From Chloroflexota bacterium (lineage in GTDB: Bacteria; Chloroflexota; Limnocylindria; Limnocylindrales; CSP1-4), in the NCBI GenBank assembly GCA_005883615.1, contig VBEC01000025.1, positions 1 through 60,973 on the forward strand: a DNA stretch of 60,973 bases. The letters run 5' to 3'. Below, one piece after another: positions 16,894-24,770 of the stretch (the first letter of the stretch is position 1; each line of letters starts with the position of its first letter). The position numbers and the translations under genes are program-made. Below the pieces are notes generated by a model that searched no databases, was not told where the DNA came from, and saw only the letters and a program-made list of their open reading frames with translations.

Positions 16894-18124
16894 GCGCCCG
16901 GCGACTTCCTCTAGGCAGTCTCGGCGAGCGCGCGTGCCCCGACCGGCTGCGGCGCGCGCAGATCGGGTGGGCGCAAGAGCGGCCGGGCTACGGTACCTGA
17001 CCGACGAGCGGGCCGGCATCCGGCGCCTTCGAACGGGACGGGGGTTCAAGTACCGATCGCCGAAGGGTTCGATCATCGACAACCGGGACACCTTGAGCTG
17101 GCTGCGGAGCCTGGCGATCCCACCGGCCTGGACCGACGTCTGGATCAGCCCCCAACCGGACGCGCACCTGCTGGCGACGGGCCGGGACCAGCGCGGACGC
17201 AAGGTCTACCGCTATCACCCGCGTTTTCGCGCGGTCCGGGAACGAGTGAAGTTCCAGCGAATGATCGACTTCGGTGGGTGCCTTCCGTTGCTCCGTCGGC
17301 GTGTCGACGCCGACCTCGGGCGCGCCGGTCTGGGTCGTGGCACGGTGGCCGCGGCAGTCGTGCGGCTCCTCGAGCTGACGCTGATCCGCGTCGGCAACGA
17401 CGAGTACGCGCGCGCGAACCGGTCATTCGGCTTGACCACGCTGCGCAACCGGCATGTCACGGTCGGCGGGTCGGTCGTCCGCTTCCACTTTCGCGGCAAG
17501 GCCGGCCGGCTGCACGAGGTTCCAATCCGCGATCGCCGGCTGGCAACAATCGTCGAGCGATGTCGCGCCATGCCCGGACGACTGCTCTTCCAGTATCTGG
17601 ATGAAGCGGGCCGGCGCCGCGGGCTGCGCTCATCCGATGTGAACGCGTATCTGCGAGAGGCGACCGGACGCGATCTCTCGACCAAGGACTTCCGGACGTG
17701 GTACGGCACCGTCCTCGCCTATCGAGCCCTACGTTCGGTCGGCCTTCCAAAGAGCGAACGCGACGCCAGGCGCCGCGTGAAACAGGCGGTCGATGGAGTC
17801 GCCGAGCAGCTCGGCAACACTTCCACGATTGCCCGGAACAGTTACGTCCACCCGCTCGTCGTGGACGCCTACGTCCGCGAGGAACTGCCCTTCCGCTCAG
17901 GTGGGGACGCCGACGTCGAGCTGGCGCCCTCCACGGTCTCGCGCCGGGAGGAGCTGGCTGTCCTGCGGTTGCTGCGGAAGCGCTCGACCCTTCTCCGGGA
18001 GACTCCCAGTGGAGACCGCTCGGCTGCCGGAGGAACGGCACTGCGAGCTGAAACGAAGCCGCAACGGAGGCGTCCTGGAGGGTACCAAGCGAGGGCATCC
18101 CGCAACGGAGCATCCGTCGATTGA
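16832..18124 (+). CDS. DNA topoisomerase IB
   Basis: 430 residues from ATG 16832, preferred because GGGGAGG lies 11 bases upstream; GTG 16769 is in frame and would add 21 residues. The bacterial/poxviral type IB core is complete. The N-terminal domain starts LRYLTDERAGIRR. The catalytic residues appear as the Arg of LIRVGNDEYA, the Lys of FRGKAGRLHEV, the Arg of KDFRTWYG and the nucleophile Tyr338 in ARNSYVHP. It relaxes supercoils through a 3'-phosphotyrosyl intermediate without ATP. The first residues are encoded by the 18-bp tandem repeat, and a basic linker follows. The basic, low-complexity C-terminal ~40 residues extend past the usual fold. Confidence 0.92.
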   Translation: MGSTPAMGSTPAMGSNSAMDPRPATSSRQSRRARVPRPAAARADRVGARAAGLRYLTDERAGIRRLRTGRGFKYRSPKGSIIDNRDTLSWLRSLAIPPAWTDVWISPQPDAHLLATGRDQRGRKVYRYHPRFRAVRERVKFQRMIDFGGCLPLLRRRVDADLGRAGLGRGTVAAAVVRLLELTLIRVGNDEYARANRSFGLTTLRNRHVTVGGSVVRFHFRGKAGRLHEVPIRDRRLATIVERCRAMPGRLLFQYLDEAGRRRGLRSSDVNAYLREATGRDLSTKDFRTWYGTVLAYRALRSVGLPKSERDARRRVKQAVDGVAEQLGNTSTIARNSYVHPLVVDAYVREELPFRSGGDADVELAPSTVSRREELAVLRLLRKRSTLLRETPSGDRSAAGGTALRAETKPQRRRPGGYQARASRNGASVD

Positions 18125-18138
18125 GCAACGAGGAACCG

Positions 18139-18258
18139 ATGACGCACAAGGAATCGGAAGAGCACCTGAGCGCCGACGAGATGGTCAGCACCCTCACCCG
18201 GCTGGTGGCCGGGTTGATGGCGCTCGCAATGGCGCTGCTCATGACCCAGATTCGGTGA
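18139..18258 (+). CDS. Small membrane peptide downstream of topoisomerase IB
   Basis: 39 residues (MTHKESEEHLSADEMVSTLT..., ending MALLMTQIR). An acidic, His-containing head is followed by one hydrophobic span of about 20 residues (LVAGLMALAMALLM). GAGGAA precedes the ATG at a good distance, 15 bp after the topoisomerase stop. Its shape resembles the 44-residue peptide at 26622. No family known. Confidence 0.45.
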   Translation: MTHKESEEHLSADEMVSTLTRLVAGLMALAMALLMTQIR

Positions 18259-18291
18259 GCGTGGGCTGACTGCGGCCCGGCCCCACCGGCG

Positions 18292-19083
18292 GTGACGATC
18301 TACATCGGCACGTCCGGATGGCAATACGGCGATTGGCGGCCCGCGTTCTATCCGGCCGGTGTCTCCCAGGCTCGCTGGCTGGAGCACTATGCTGCCCGCT
18401 TCGCGACGGTCGAATCGAACAATGCGTTCTACCGGCTGCCGAGCCGGGAGGTATTCGAGGCCTGGGCCGCCCGAACGCCGGACGACTTCGTCATGGCGGT
18501 CAAGGTCAGCCGCTACCTCAGCCACATCCTTCGGCTGCGGGATCCCGCCGAGCCGGTCGGCCGCTTCGTTGACCGCGTGGCCGGCCTCGGCCCGAAGCTC
18601 GGACCGGTCCTGCTGCAGCTGCCGCCCAGCCTACCCGTGGACCTCGGCCGACTCACCGAGACGCTGGATCGGTTTCCGCGCGACATCCGTGTCGCCGTGG
18701 AATTCCGCCATTCGAGCTGGTACACGGACGAGGTCCGGAGACTCCTCGTAGCGCGCGGCACCGCCCTCTGCCTGGCGGACCGCCATGGGCCGCGAACGCC
18801 GCTGTGGCGGACGGCCGAATGGGGCTACGTACGACTTCATCAGGGCCTCGCCAAGCCACGGCCCTGCTACGGGCGGGCGGCACTGCGGACGTGGGCCGAG
18901 AGGCTCGCGGCGGTCTATGGCCGTGATTCGAACGCCTTCGTCTATTTCAACAACGACCACCGAGCTTGCGCCGTCCGGAACGCGACCGAATTCGGCCGTG
19001 CCTGCCTGGCGGCAGGACTGTCCCCCAGCCGTGTGCCGGGTCTGCCGCGATCCGGCCTTCCAGGACCGCGCGCGCGGGCATAG
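18292..19083 (+). CDS. DUF72 domain-containing protein
   Basis: 263 residues from GTG 18292. It begins with the DUF72 hallmark IYIGTSGWQYGDWRPAFYP, then VESNNAFYRLPS, FVMAVKVSRYLSH, LGPVLLQLPPSL and RVAVEFRHSSWY, ending with FVYFNNDH and a short tail. The fold is a TIM barrel of the YecE family. Enzymatic activity is not established for the family. A second, longer and more divergent DUF72 protein is at 35464. Confidence 0.9.
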   Translation: MTIYIGTSGWQYGDWRPAFYPAGVSQARWLEHYAARFATVESNNAFYRLPSREVFEAWAARTPDDFVMAVKVSRYLSHILRLRDPAEPVGRFVDRVAGLGPKLGPVLLQLPPSLPVDLGRLTETLDRFPRDIRVAVEFRHSSWYTDEVRRLLVARGTALCLADRHGPRTPLWRTAEWGYVRLHQGLAKPRPCYGRAALRTWAERLAAVYGRDSNAFVYFNNDHRACAVRNATEFGRACLAAGLSPSRVPGLPRSGLPGPRARA

Positions 19084-19189
19084 GCGGCGCGAACGGTCCT
19101 CGGGGCGAAGCCTGCAACGAGGGTGCCACCGTGCGGCAGCACTTGTACAGGACGCGAAGCTCGTCGACGGCGCTAGCGTGCGGGTCACC

Positions 19190-20386
19190 ATGGCAATCCT
19201 TGCGACTCTGTTCGGCCTCGTCGGCCGCTACACCGGCAGGCTCCTGACGACCACGCTGGGCTGGGCGAGCACATTGCTCTTCGGGCGCGTCCCCCAGAAC
19301 AAGCAGGTCCTGCTGGCGGGGGCCACGTTCGGCTCGCTGGTCTGGGCCGTGCTGCTCGCAGGGGTCGTGCTGCCAACGGTCGCCTCGATCCTGCTGGTTG
19401 CCGTGCCCTTGCCCGACTTCGTGGATCCCCTGTGGGTGCGCCTCGCCATGCTCGCCGGAGCCATCGTCCTGCCCTTGGCCGTCGGATTCGTCATTCGCCT
19501 GATTCCCGATGCCGCGGAGCGGCCGACCGGCCGGGCAGCTATCGCCGACATCCTGCGGGGTTATCCCCTCGCAGCGGGGCTGGCGGTGACCCTCGTGTTC
19601 CTGGCCGTTGTGGCCGTGGTGACGAAGGCGCGGAGCGTTGCCCGGAGGTGGGCGGACGCCCACGTCCCGATCGTGGTCAAGCCGGGCGGCTACGAGAAGA
19701 TGGTGCGAGACCTGGAGGATGCCCTGGACCAATCCGGGCTGGGGGTCAGCCGCAGGGCTGCGCCCATGGTTCTGTCCGTGCCCGGGCAGCTGCTCGCGGC
19801 CATTGCTGGCGGCAGCGTACGCAGCCTGGTGCCGACGCGTATCTGGGTACTTGTGCGCCCGGACCTCGAGGTAACCCTCCACCCGTCCGACATCCTGGTG
19901 GCAGGAACCGGCCTGCGGGTGGCCCAGGCCCGCGCGGCGATCGCCGCGCGCCTGACGACCACCTCGGCGCACCTCACGACGAGCGCCGAATCGCGGGGGA
20001 TCGAGGACCGCATCGAGGCCATCGCCCCAGGCCCCAGCGTCGATCCCGCGCCGTGGGGGACACCGAACGCGCGCGAGCTGCGCGAGATCGACCAGGCGCT
20101 GTCGCAGACCATGCTGCCCTATGACGAATGGGAGATCCTGTACCGGATGCGCCTGCAGGTGGAGCGAGATCTCCTGCGCGCGGCCCGCGGGGGACGCGTC
20201 GAACCGGCTACGGGAGAACAGACGCTCGCAGGCCCGAGCGGCTCCGGCCGCTCATCTCGTCGGCCTTTCAGGCCAACGTTGCCAACACCAGTTTCAGCGA
20301 TCCTGGCAGTCGGATCAGTGGCGCTGGTGGCACTGGATCTGATCCTGGCGCTCGCGCAACGCGGAACGGGCGAGCGACGCCGCTGA
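19190..20386 (+). CDS. Multi-span membrane protein of unknown function
   Basis: 398 residues from ATG 19190 (GTG 19178 is an in-frame alternative; the frame is open far upstream inside the DUF72 gene). Three or four hydrophobic segments lie within the first ~150 residues (FGSLVWAVLLAGVVLPTVAS, LAMLAGAIVLPLAVGFVIRL, AAGLAVTLVFLAVVAVV). A soluble domain of about 200 residues follows (PIVVKPGGYEKMVRDLEDAL, RIWVLVRPDLEVTLHPSDIL), then one C-terminal span. The soluble part repeatedly resembles a regulatory or adaptor module, but I recognise no family. A terminator-like hairpin follows the gene. Confidence 0.72.
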   Translation: MAILATLFGLVGRYTGRLLTTTLGWASTLLFGRVPQNKQVLLAGATFGSLVWAVLLAGVVLPTVASILLVAVPLPDFVDPLWVRLAMLAGAIVLPLAVGFVIRLIPDAAERPTGRAAIADILRGYPLAAGLAVTLVFLAVVAVVTKARSVARRWADAHVPIVVKPGGYEKMVRDLEDALDQSGLGVSRRAAPMVLSVPGQLLAAIAGGSVRSLVPTRIWVLVRPDLEVTLHPSDILVAGTGLRVAQARAAIAARLTTTSAHLTTSAESRGIEDRIEAIAPGPSVDPAPWGTPNARELREIDQALSQTMLPYDEWEILYRMRLQVERDLLRAARGGRVEPATGEQTLAGPSGSGRSSRRPFRPTLPTPVSAILAVGSVALVALDLILALAQRGTGERRR

Positions 20387-20424
20387 CGCTTCCCGATCAG
20401 CCACTGGCCAAGCACACAAGATCT

Positions 20425-20456
20425 GGGGCCCTGGCCGCAGCCGCGTCCAGGGCCCC
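20425..20456 (+). terminator. GC-rich stem-loop terminator
   Basis: GGGGCCCTGG (20425-20434) pairs perfectly with CCAGGGCCCC (20447-20456) around a 12-nt loop, 39 bp after the stop of the membrane protein gene. No U-tract follows, as is common in very GC-rich genomes. Confidence 0.65.
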
Positions 20457-20626
20457 CGGTTCACGTCGATCCGGTTCGGCGTCGGTCGGCGGGGGTAGCG
20501 CCGGTTCGCCGGTGGATCGGGTTGGTCCCCATCCGTCAGCCGAGTGGTGGTCCCGATGTGCGGAGGAGCCGGCGCGACGATGCGGCCTGGCAGCTCGCCG
20601 GACCATCCTCTCGGAGGGTCGCATCC

Positions 20627-20642
20627 TTGCAGGCACATTGCA
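20627..20642 (+). repeat. TTGCA-N6-TTGCA direct repeat
   Basis: TTGCAGGCACATTGCA, two identical pentamers at 11-bp spacing in a non-coding gap. Same motif as 12319, 23730 and 24526. Confidence 0.6.
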
Positions 20643-21082
20643 GCACGCCCAGCATTTCATGGTGCCCGGAGCGGTCGACAGAAGCTGAGCGCAATCGTCA
20701 GGAGCAGCGTCGCCTCCTGCCATCGTCCGTCGCCAGGCGCGGAATCCCGACCGTGGGACTCGATGACCTCCTTGAACCGCCGAGGTCCCCGTGGACCTGC
20801 ACCTTGATGAAGCCGAGCGCGTCAACGGGATCCATCGGACCCTCGGGATCCACGTCCAGCGCCAGGGTGATCGGACCGACGTCTCGACGGAGCGGGCACC
20901 TTCGCTTCGGGACGGGACGCGCGGCTCTGGCAGATGCGCGTAATGGCTCGCGGGGAGCGGTTGACGCAGGCAGCCCTAGGCGCGTCGCACGATCGCGCCG
21001 ACCGGTCCCGGTTCGGACCCCTCTCGCCGGGCCGGTCGCCATCCCGGAGGGGCTTCCTGACTAAGCGCGAGGACCAACGGTC

Positions 21083-21739
21083 ATGACGGATCTCATGTCT
21101 CGTTTCGATGCAGCCCTGGGCGACATCTTCAGCAGCCCGATCGTCCAGCTCGGCATCAAAGCCGTCGGGCTATACCTGGTCGTGCTGTGGCTCGCGGCGG
21201 CCGTGTGGGCGTACCGCGACATGCGGAACCGCAGCGAAATGGAGCTGGTTGCTTATCTCGCCGCGGCCCTCGTCGTCGCGTTCACGCCACTGTTCTTCCC
21301 GCTTGCGATCGTCGTCTACCGAATTGTCCGGCCACCCGAGACGCTGGCCGAGGCGTGGGAGCGACGGCTCAGCGGCAGCGCGCTCGAGGCCCAGGCGGAA
21401 GCCCTCCAGGGCTGCCGTACCTGCGGCCGCCGGATCGATGCGGAATGGCTTGTCTGCCCGGGCTGCGGCACCAAGCTGCACCGACTGTGTGCTGAGTGCG
21501 GCCAGCTCATCGAGCTCGACTGGCTCCTCTGTGCGTGGTGCGGGCACGAGCTCGAGCGCCGCCCAGCCACACCACTCGAAGGCCCGTCCCCGCAGCCGGC
21601 ACCCCTCGGTCGGCCGCTTGCGCCTGTGGGCATCGAGGTCTCGACGACATCCGCGGCAATGTCGGCTCTCCCCTCAACGCCCGGCCCGGGGCGCGGGGCT
21701 GAACGCGCGGCGTCGGCGTCCGGAGCCGGCGCCCGCTAG
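21083..21739 (+). CDS. Membrane protein with double zinc ribbon
   Basis: 218 residues, ATG start. Two hydrophobic spans (LYLVVLWLAAAVWAYRDM, LVAYLAAALVVAFTPLFFPLAIVVY) are followed by a cytoplasmic double zinc ribbon with four CxxC pairs: CRTCGRR, CPGCGTKL, CAECGQL and CAWCGHEL. It ends in an unstructured Pro/Ala/Ser tail. The layout fits the DZANK-type zinc-ribbon membrane proteins seen in high-GC bacteria. No enzymatic function is apparent; possibly an adaptor. It precedes the paralogous pair at 21803 and 22398. Confidence 0.75.
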   Translation: MTDLMSRFDAALGDIFSSPIVQLGIKAVGLYLVVLWLAAAVWAYRDMRNRSEMELVAYLAAALVVAFTPLFFPLAIVVYRIVRPPETLAEAWERRLSGSALEAQAEALQGCRTCGRRIDAEWLVCPGCGTKLHRLCAECGQLIELDWLLCAWCGHELERRPATPLEGPSPQPAPLGRPLAPVGIEVSTTSAAMSALPSTPGPGRGAERAASASGAGAR

Positions 21740-21802
21740 CCACGCGAGTCGTCGGCCGCTCGGGATCTCCGCCGCAGGACCGAGGACGCACGCGAGGAGA
21801 AC

Positions 21803-22405
21803 ATGAATACCACCCAGCTCATGATCGCCGTTGCGGTCATCGTCGCCGTCCTGGCGCTCGGGGCCTGGCTCCTGTCCAGGCAGCGACGGAGCGCCGACCT
21901 GCGCCGACGCTTCGGACCCGAGTACGACCGGACGGTGCGCCAGATGGGCGACGCGAGCCGAGCGGAATCCCAGCTCGAGGCTCGGAGCGCGCGTGTCTCG
22001 GCTCTAGAGATTCGCTCACTCTCAACGGACGAGCGCGAGACCTTCGGAGAGCGCTGGAGGAAGGCCCAGGCCCAATTCGTCGACGATCCTCTGGCGGCCG
22101 TGTCGGCCGCCGACAGGCTGGTCGCCGAGGTCATGCAGGCTCGCGGCTATCCGATGAGCGATTTCGAGCGGCGCGCCGAGGACGTCTCGGTAGACCACCC
22201 TGAGGTGGTCGGGGAATATCGCTCCGCCCACGCCATCGCCCAACGGCAAGGCGACGGTCAGGCCAGCACGGAGGACCTGCGACGGGCAATGGTCCATTAC
22301 CGGGCGCTGTTCGCCGAGTTGCTCGAAACGCCGACCCCTGACCAGGGGTCGCCCGGTGAGACGGCGGCTGAGCCGGCAAGTACAGGAGGATCCCGCCGTG
22401 CGTGA
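21803..22405 (+). CDS. Membrane-anchored protein, first of a paralogous pair
   Basis: 200 residues. An N-terminal span (LMIAVAVIVAVLALGAWLL) precedes the conserved RRFGPEYDRTV segment. A helical domain follows: ERWRKAQAQFVDDPLAAV, ADRLVAEVMQARGYPMSDF and EDVSVDHPEVVGEYR. This is a widespread uncharacterised family in Actinomycetota and Chloroflexota. Its C-terminal half is related to the next protein. The last 8 bases overlap the start of that gene, so the two are translationally coupled. Confidence 0.75.
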   Translation: MNTTQLMIAVAVIVAVLALGAWLLSRQRRSADLRRRFGPEYDRTVRQMGDASRAESQLEARSARVSALEIRSLSTDERETFGERWRKAQAQFVDDPLAAVSAADRLVAEVMQARGYPMSDFERRAEDVSVDHPEVVGEYRSAHAIAQRQGDGQASTEDLRRAMVHYRALFAELLETPTPDQGSPGETAAEPASTGGSRRA

Positions 22406-22883
22406 AACGCGATCGATCCGAGAGGTGATGGCCGCCGAGCCGGTCGCCCCACCGACCGAGCGAAACGACCAGCCGGGCGGAGCCGCAGCAGGCGGCGGAC
22501 CGAGGGCAACTTCGCAGGTTGCCGACGCTACGCCGGATGAGCGGGGCCAAGCAGCCACGACGGGCCCCCCGACGACGCGGGAGGCTCCGGCCTCGGCGCC
22601 CCGGAACGGCTCGAATGGTCGGCTCGTGGGGGTTTCGATCGCCCAGGATCTCCGAACGCGGTGGGAAGTCGTGCAGACGGGCTTCGTCGACGAGCCGCGC
22701 CAGGCCGTCCAGCAGGCAGACGAGCTGCTGGCCGAGGCGATGAAGCAGGTAGCAACGACCTTCGCCCAGGAACGGGCCAGCCTCGAACGCCAGTGGGCCC
22801 ACGGCGACGATGTCTCGACCGAAGAGCTGAGGATCGCCCTGCAGCGCTACCGCGCCTTCTTCGAGCGCATGCTGTCCATGTAA
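22398..22883 (+). CDS. Soluble paralogue of the preceding membrane-anchored protein
   Basis: 161 residues from GTG 22398, chosen because AGGAGGA lies 7 bases upstream and it overlaps the previous stop. A low-complexity N-terminal ~70 residues (Pro/Ala/Gly/Thr) precede RTRWEVVQTGFVDEPRQAVQ, ADELLAEAMKQV and DDVSTEELRIALQRYRAFFERML. These align with RWRKAQAQFVDDPLAAV, ADRLVAEVMQ and STEDLRRAMVHYRALFAELL in the upstream gene. It has no membrane span. Function unknown; a heteromeric pair is plausible. Confidence 0.72.
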   Translation: MRETRSIREVMAAEPVAPPTERNDQPGGAAAGGGPRATSQVADATPDERGQAATTGPPTTREAPASAPRNGSNGRLVGVSIAQDLRTRWEVVQTGFVDEPRQAVQQADELLAEAMKQVATTFAQERASLERQWAHGDDVSTEELRIALQRYRAFFERMLSM

Positions 22884-23401
22884 GGCAACAGGGCCGGGAA
22901 CGTTCGAGGGGGGCCGGCGGCCGGCGAGTAGAGAGGGATACCCAGCCTGGCCGCCCTGCCCTGGCGCCGATCGGCCAAGAGATCGATCGGGTCGCGTTCC
23001 GCGATCGTTCGCTGGTGCGCAGCCACAACCGCAGAAGACGAACCTAAATCCGCGGATCTCGGTCCACCGACCTGACCCAGAGGCAGGTCTTGCATCTTCC
23101 TAACAACCCGTGCCGGGGCCGTTGGGGGAGAAATCGCGGCGCGTCTCGCCAATAGGTCATGTGCAGCCGGACGCCGGGCGACCAGCGGAGCTCTCAGGGG
23201 AGCCCGCTGGTCGCTGGGCAGACGAACGCCGGGTGAAGGCGTTCGCCGAGGAGGAGGGAACGGCACGCCCCCCGAACGTGCACAGGATGAACGTTAGCCG
23301 CGGGATGCATTCGGGGGCGCCCGTCGATACCCCCTACTCGTTGCAGGCGGCTTTCAACGGCTCCCCTTGCGCAAGGGGTCGGGCTTCGTTCAGCGATGGG
23401 C
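22884..23401. other. 518-bp gap with palindrome and repeat, no gene seen
   Basis: Contains a near-copy of the direct repeat (TTGCA-GGCGGC-TTTCA, 23341-23356) and a 16-bp perfect palindrome at 23363-23378. Frames open through it give basic, low-complexity translations without ribosome sites. The rest shows nothing I can interpret. Confidence 0.5.
23363..23378. promoter_or_regulatory. Perfect 16-bp palindrome
   Basis: CCCCTTGCGCAAGGGG is fully self-complementary. It lies 24-39 bp beyond the stop of the CsbD-like gene (on its 3' side), so it may form that gene's terminator hairpin. As double-stranded DNA it could also be a dimer-binding operator. Confidence 0.5.
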
Positions 23402-23611
23402 TCAGCGGTCGACCTCCCAGGACGCTCGATCGGCGTCGTCCGCGCTGTCAGGATCGTCTCGCCGCAGCTCGTCGCCGGCGTTGCCGAGTCCCTTGCGGAT
23501 GTCGTCGCCCGCGTTGCCGATCTCGTCCTCGGCGTCGGTGCCGCCGACCCCCCGCCAGGCCTCCTTCGTCTTCTCCTCACCTTCTCGATAGGTACGCTTT
23601 ACGTCTTCCAC
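23402..23611 (-). CDS. CsbD-like small stress protein
   Basis: 69 residues from GTG 23611, chosen because GGAGGAAAGG lies just upstream; the open frame to 23746 has no support. Very hydrophilic, Asp/Glu/Lys/Arg-rich, with VKRTYREGEEKTKEAWRGVG and repeated GNAGDDIRKGLGNAGDELRR segments. This composition and length fit CsbD/YjbJ-type general stress proteins, which are abundant and of unknown biochemical role. Family assignment is by pattern and not certain. Confidence 0.6.
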   Translation of the reverse strand: MEDVKRTYREGEEKTKEAWRGVGGTDAEDEIGNAGDDIRKGLGNAGDELRRDDPDSADDADRASWEVDR

Positions 23612-23923
23612 GGACCTTTCCTCCGTACATCCCGGACCCCCGGGCCACAGGTTGGGCCGCCACCGGGTCGAGTGACGGGACCCTACGGGCAGGTCGATAA
23701 CGGCAGCCCGCCGCAGTGAGGGCGGCCGATTGCACCCGGCTTGCATCGGGCGCCTGGGCCCTTTGCCGGATCCGCCTGGTCGTCGCTGGCCCCGTCGTTC
23801 CGGGGACTGTGATGCAGCCGCAATCGTCCTTGGGCCGCGGGAGGAGGAGACGTCTCTGAGGCGCGGCTAGGCTGCGTGGCGACCGTACCGGCCCGGGCGG
23901 TCCACCGACCCAGGAGGAAGGCC
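23612..23923. other. Divergent 312-bp intergenic region
   Basis: Separates the CsbD-like gene (-) from the membrane protein at 23924 (+). It contains TTGCA-CCCGGC-TTGCA at 23730-23745, placed 119 bp and 178 bp from the two starts. No gene seen. No clear sigma70 promoter was identified. Confidence 0.5.
23730..23745 (+). repeat. TTGCA-N6-TTGCA direct repeat
   Basis: TTGCACCCGGCTTGCA: two identical pentamers at 11-bp spacing in a divergent promoter region between two stress-type genes. Confidence 0.6.
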
Positions 23924-24319
23924 ATGACGACACAGAGCGAACAGACTGACCGTTCGTCGGCCACGGACGACAACGGCACGGCCAGGGACCGCGGCGAGGA
24001 GGCGCGTCAGGTGCTCGGTGACGTTGCCGACACGGTTCGGACGCGCGCACAGGACGTGGCCGCGCGGCTGCCAGAGGCGGCCGAGGCGACCCGCGGAGCG
24101 ATCGGCCAGGCGGCCGACCAGCTCGAGCGAAGCTCAACCGATTCGTTGACCACCGGTGCGGCGTTCTCGCTGGGCCTCGTGACCGGCCTGATCATCGCCG
24201 GAGCCAATCGACTGCTGGTCGCCATCGCCCTGTTGCCGGCCGCGGCCATGGGCGCCACGCTGCTCGAGCGCTGGAATCGATCCGCCCGGATGACGCCGGG
24301 ACGTACCCCCAAGGCCTAA
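23924..24319 (+). CDS. Small membrane protein with helical N-terminal domain
   Basis: 131 residues from ATG 23924 with AGGAGGAAGG just upstream. A polar N-terminus (TTQSEQTDRSSATDDNG) and an amphipathic helical region (VLGDVADTVRTRAQDVAARL, TRGAIGQAADQLERSS) precede one or two hydrophobic spans (LGLVTGLIIAGANRLLVAIA and LLPAAAMGATLL). It resembles ElaB/YqjD-like or late-embryogenesis-like envelope proteins in layout, but I cannot assign a family. Probably a stress protein. Confidence 0.65.
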   Translation: MTTQSEQTDRSSATDDNGTARDRGEEARQVLGDVADTVRTRAQDVAARLPEAAEATRGAIGQAADQLERSSTDSLTTGAAFSLGLVTGLIIAGANRLLVAIALLPAAAMGATLLERWNRSARMTPGRTPKA

Positions 24320-24377
24320 CCGCTCCGCCGTCGGTTGGGCCGGCGCGTCGGCGGACGGCCGTCCGGGCAGAGAAAAG

Positions 24378-24413
24378 GGCAGGCGCCCGAGGAGGGGGCT
24401 CGGGCGGCCTGCC
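24378..24413 (+). terminator. Strong bulged stem-loop terminator
   Basis: GGCAGG plus CGCCCGAG (24378-24391) pair with CTCGGGCG, a bulged G and CCTGCC (24399-24413) around a 7-nt loop: 14 bp with one bulge, about 60 bp after the stop of the + strand gene. Confidence 0.65.
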
Positions 24414-24423
24414 GAGGGAGGGC

Positions 24424-24449
24424 GGGGACGCCCCGTCACAAGCGTCCCC
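24424..24449. terminator. Second stem-loop in the convergent gap
   Basis: GGGGACGC (24424-24431) pairs perfectly with GCGTCCCC (24442-24449) around a 10-nt loop. Could serve either strand. Confidence 0.5.
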
Positions 24450-24525
24450 ATCGGGAGTGTTCAAACGAGGAGCTCACCCTACAGGCCCGATGCGTGCGGC
24501 TCGCTCTCACGGTGCACGTGAGCCG

Positions 24526-24552
24526 TTGCAGGCATCTTGCGCAGACATTGCA
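24526..24552 (+). repeat. Triple TTGCA/TTGCG direct repeat with 11-bp period
   Basis: TTGCA at 24526, TTGCG at 24537 and TTGCA at 24548, each separated by exactly six bases (GGCATC, CAGACA). It is the longest version of the motif found in the window. Confidence 0.65.
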
Positions 24553-24770
24553 GTTCTCACCAGCCGGAGCCTCGAGCAACTGCCGCACCCAGCGGAATGC
24601 ACAGCGGAGGGGTGCGGTCACCCGACGCGGCCAGGTCAGCCGCGACCGGCGAGAGGGCTCCCGACCCCCAGTCGGTTCGGGAGCCGACCCAATGGTGGCG
24701 GTCAGCCGATTTCATGGGGGCTGAGGCCTGCCCTAAATCGTTGCACTTGGCTATATCCCGTGGCGTGCCC

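Larger units (their letters stand above)
20387..21082. other. 696-bp region without a convincing gene
   Basis: Only a terminator hairpin (20425-20456) and the direct repeat TTGCA-GGCACA-TTGCA (20627-20642) stand out. Several frames are open for 100-180 codons on both strands, but their translations are Arg/Ser/Pro-rich with no family signature and no good ribosome site. The repeat lies 441 bp before the next annotated start, which leaves room for a non-coding RNA or an unrecognised small gene. Confidence 0.5.
24320..24770. other. 451-bp gap between convergent genes, structured
   Basis: Contains two strong stem-loops (24378-24413 and 24424-24449) and a triple TTGCA direct repeat (24526-24552). 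No coding frame with a credible start was seen. Because both neighbours end here, the direct repeat is not upstream of an annotated gene, which makes an unannotated transcript beginning after 24552 possible. Confidence 0.5.

Noticed and set aside
16642..17202. N-terminal extension of the ABC ATPase gene
   Set aside because: It overlaps the divergent topoisomerase gene and lies upstream of a well-placed ribosome site at GTG 16641.
20522..21064. 180-codon open frame in the long gap
   Set aside because: Translation is Arg/Ser/Pro-rich with no motif or ribosome site; typical of chance open frames at this GC content.
22884..23400. Possible mobile element or attachment site in the gap
   Set aside because: No transposase, integrase or terminal inverted repeats, and no tRNA end nearby.
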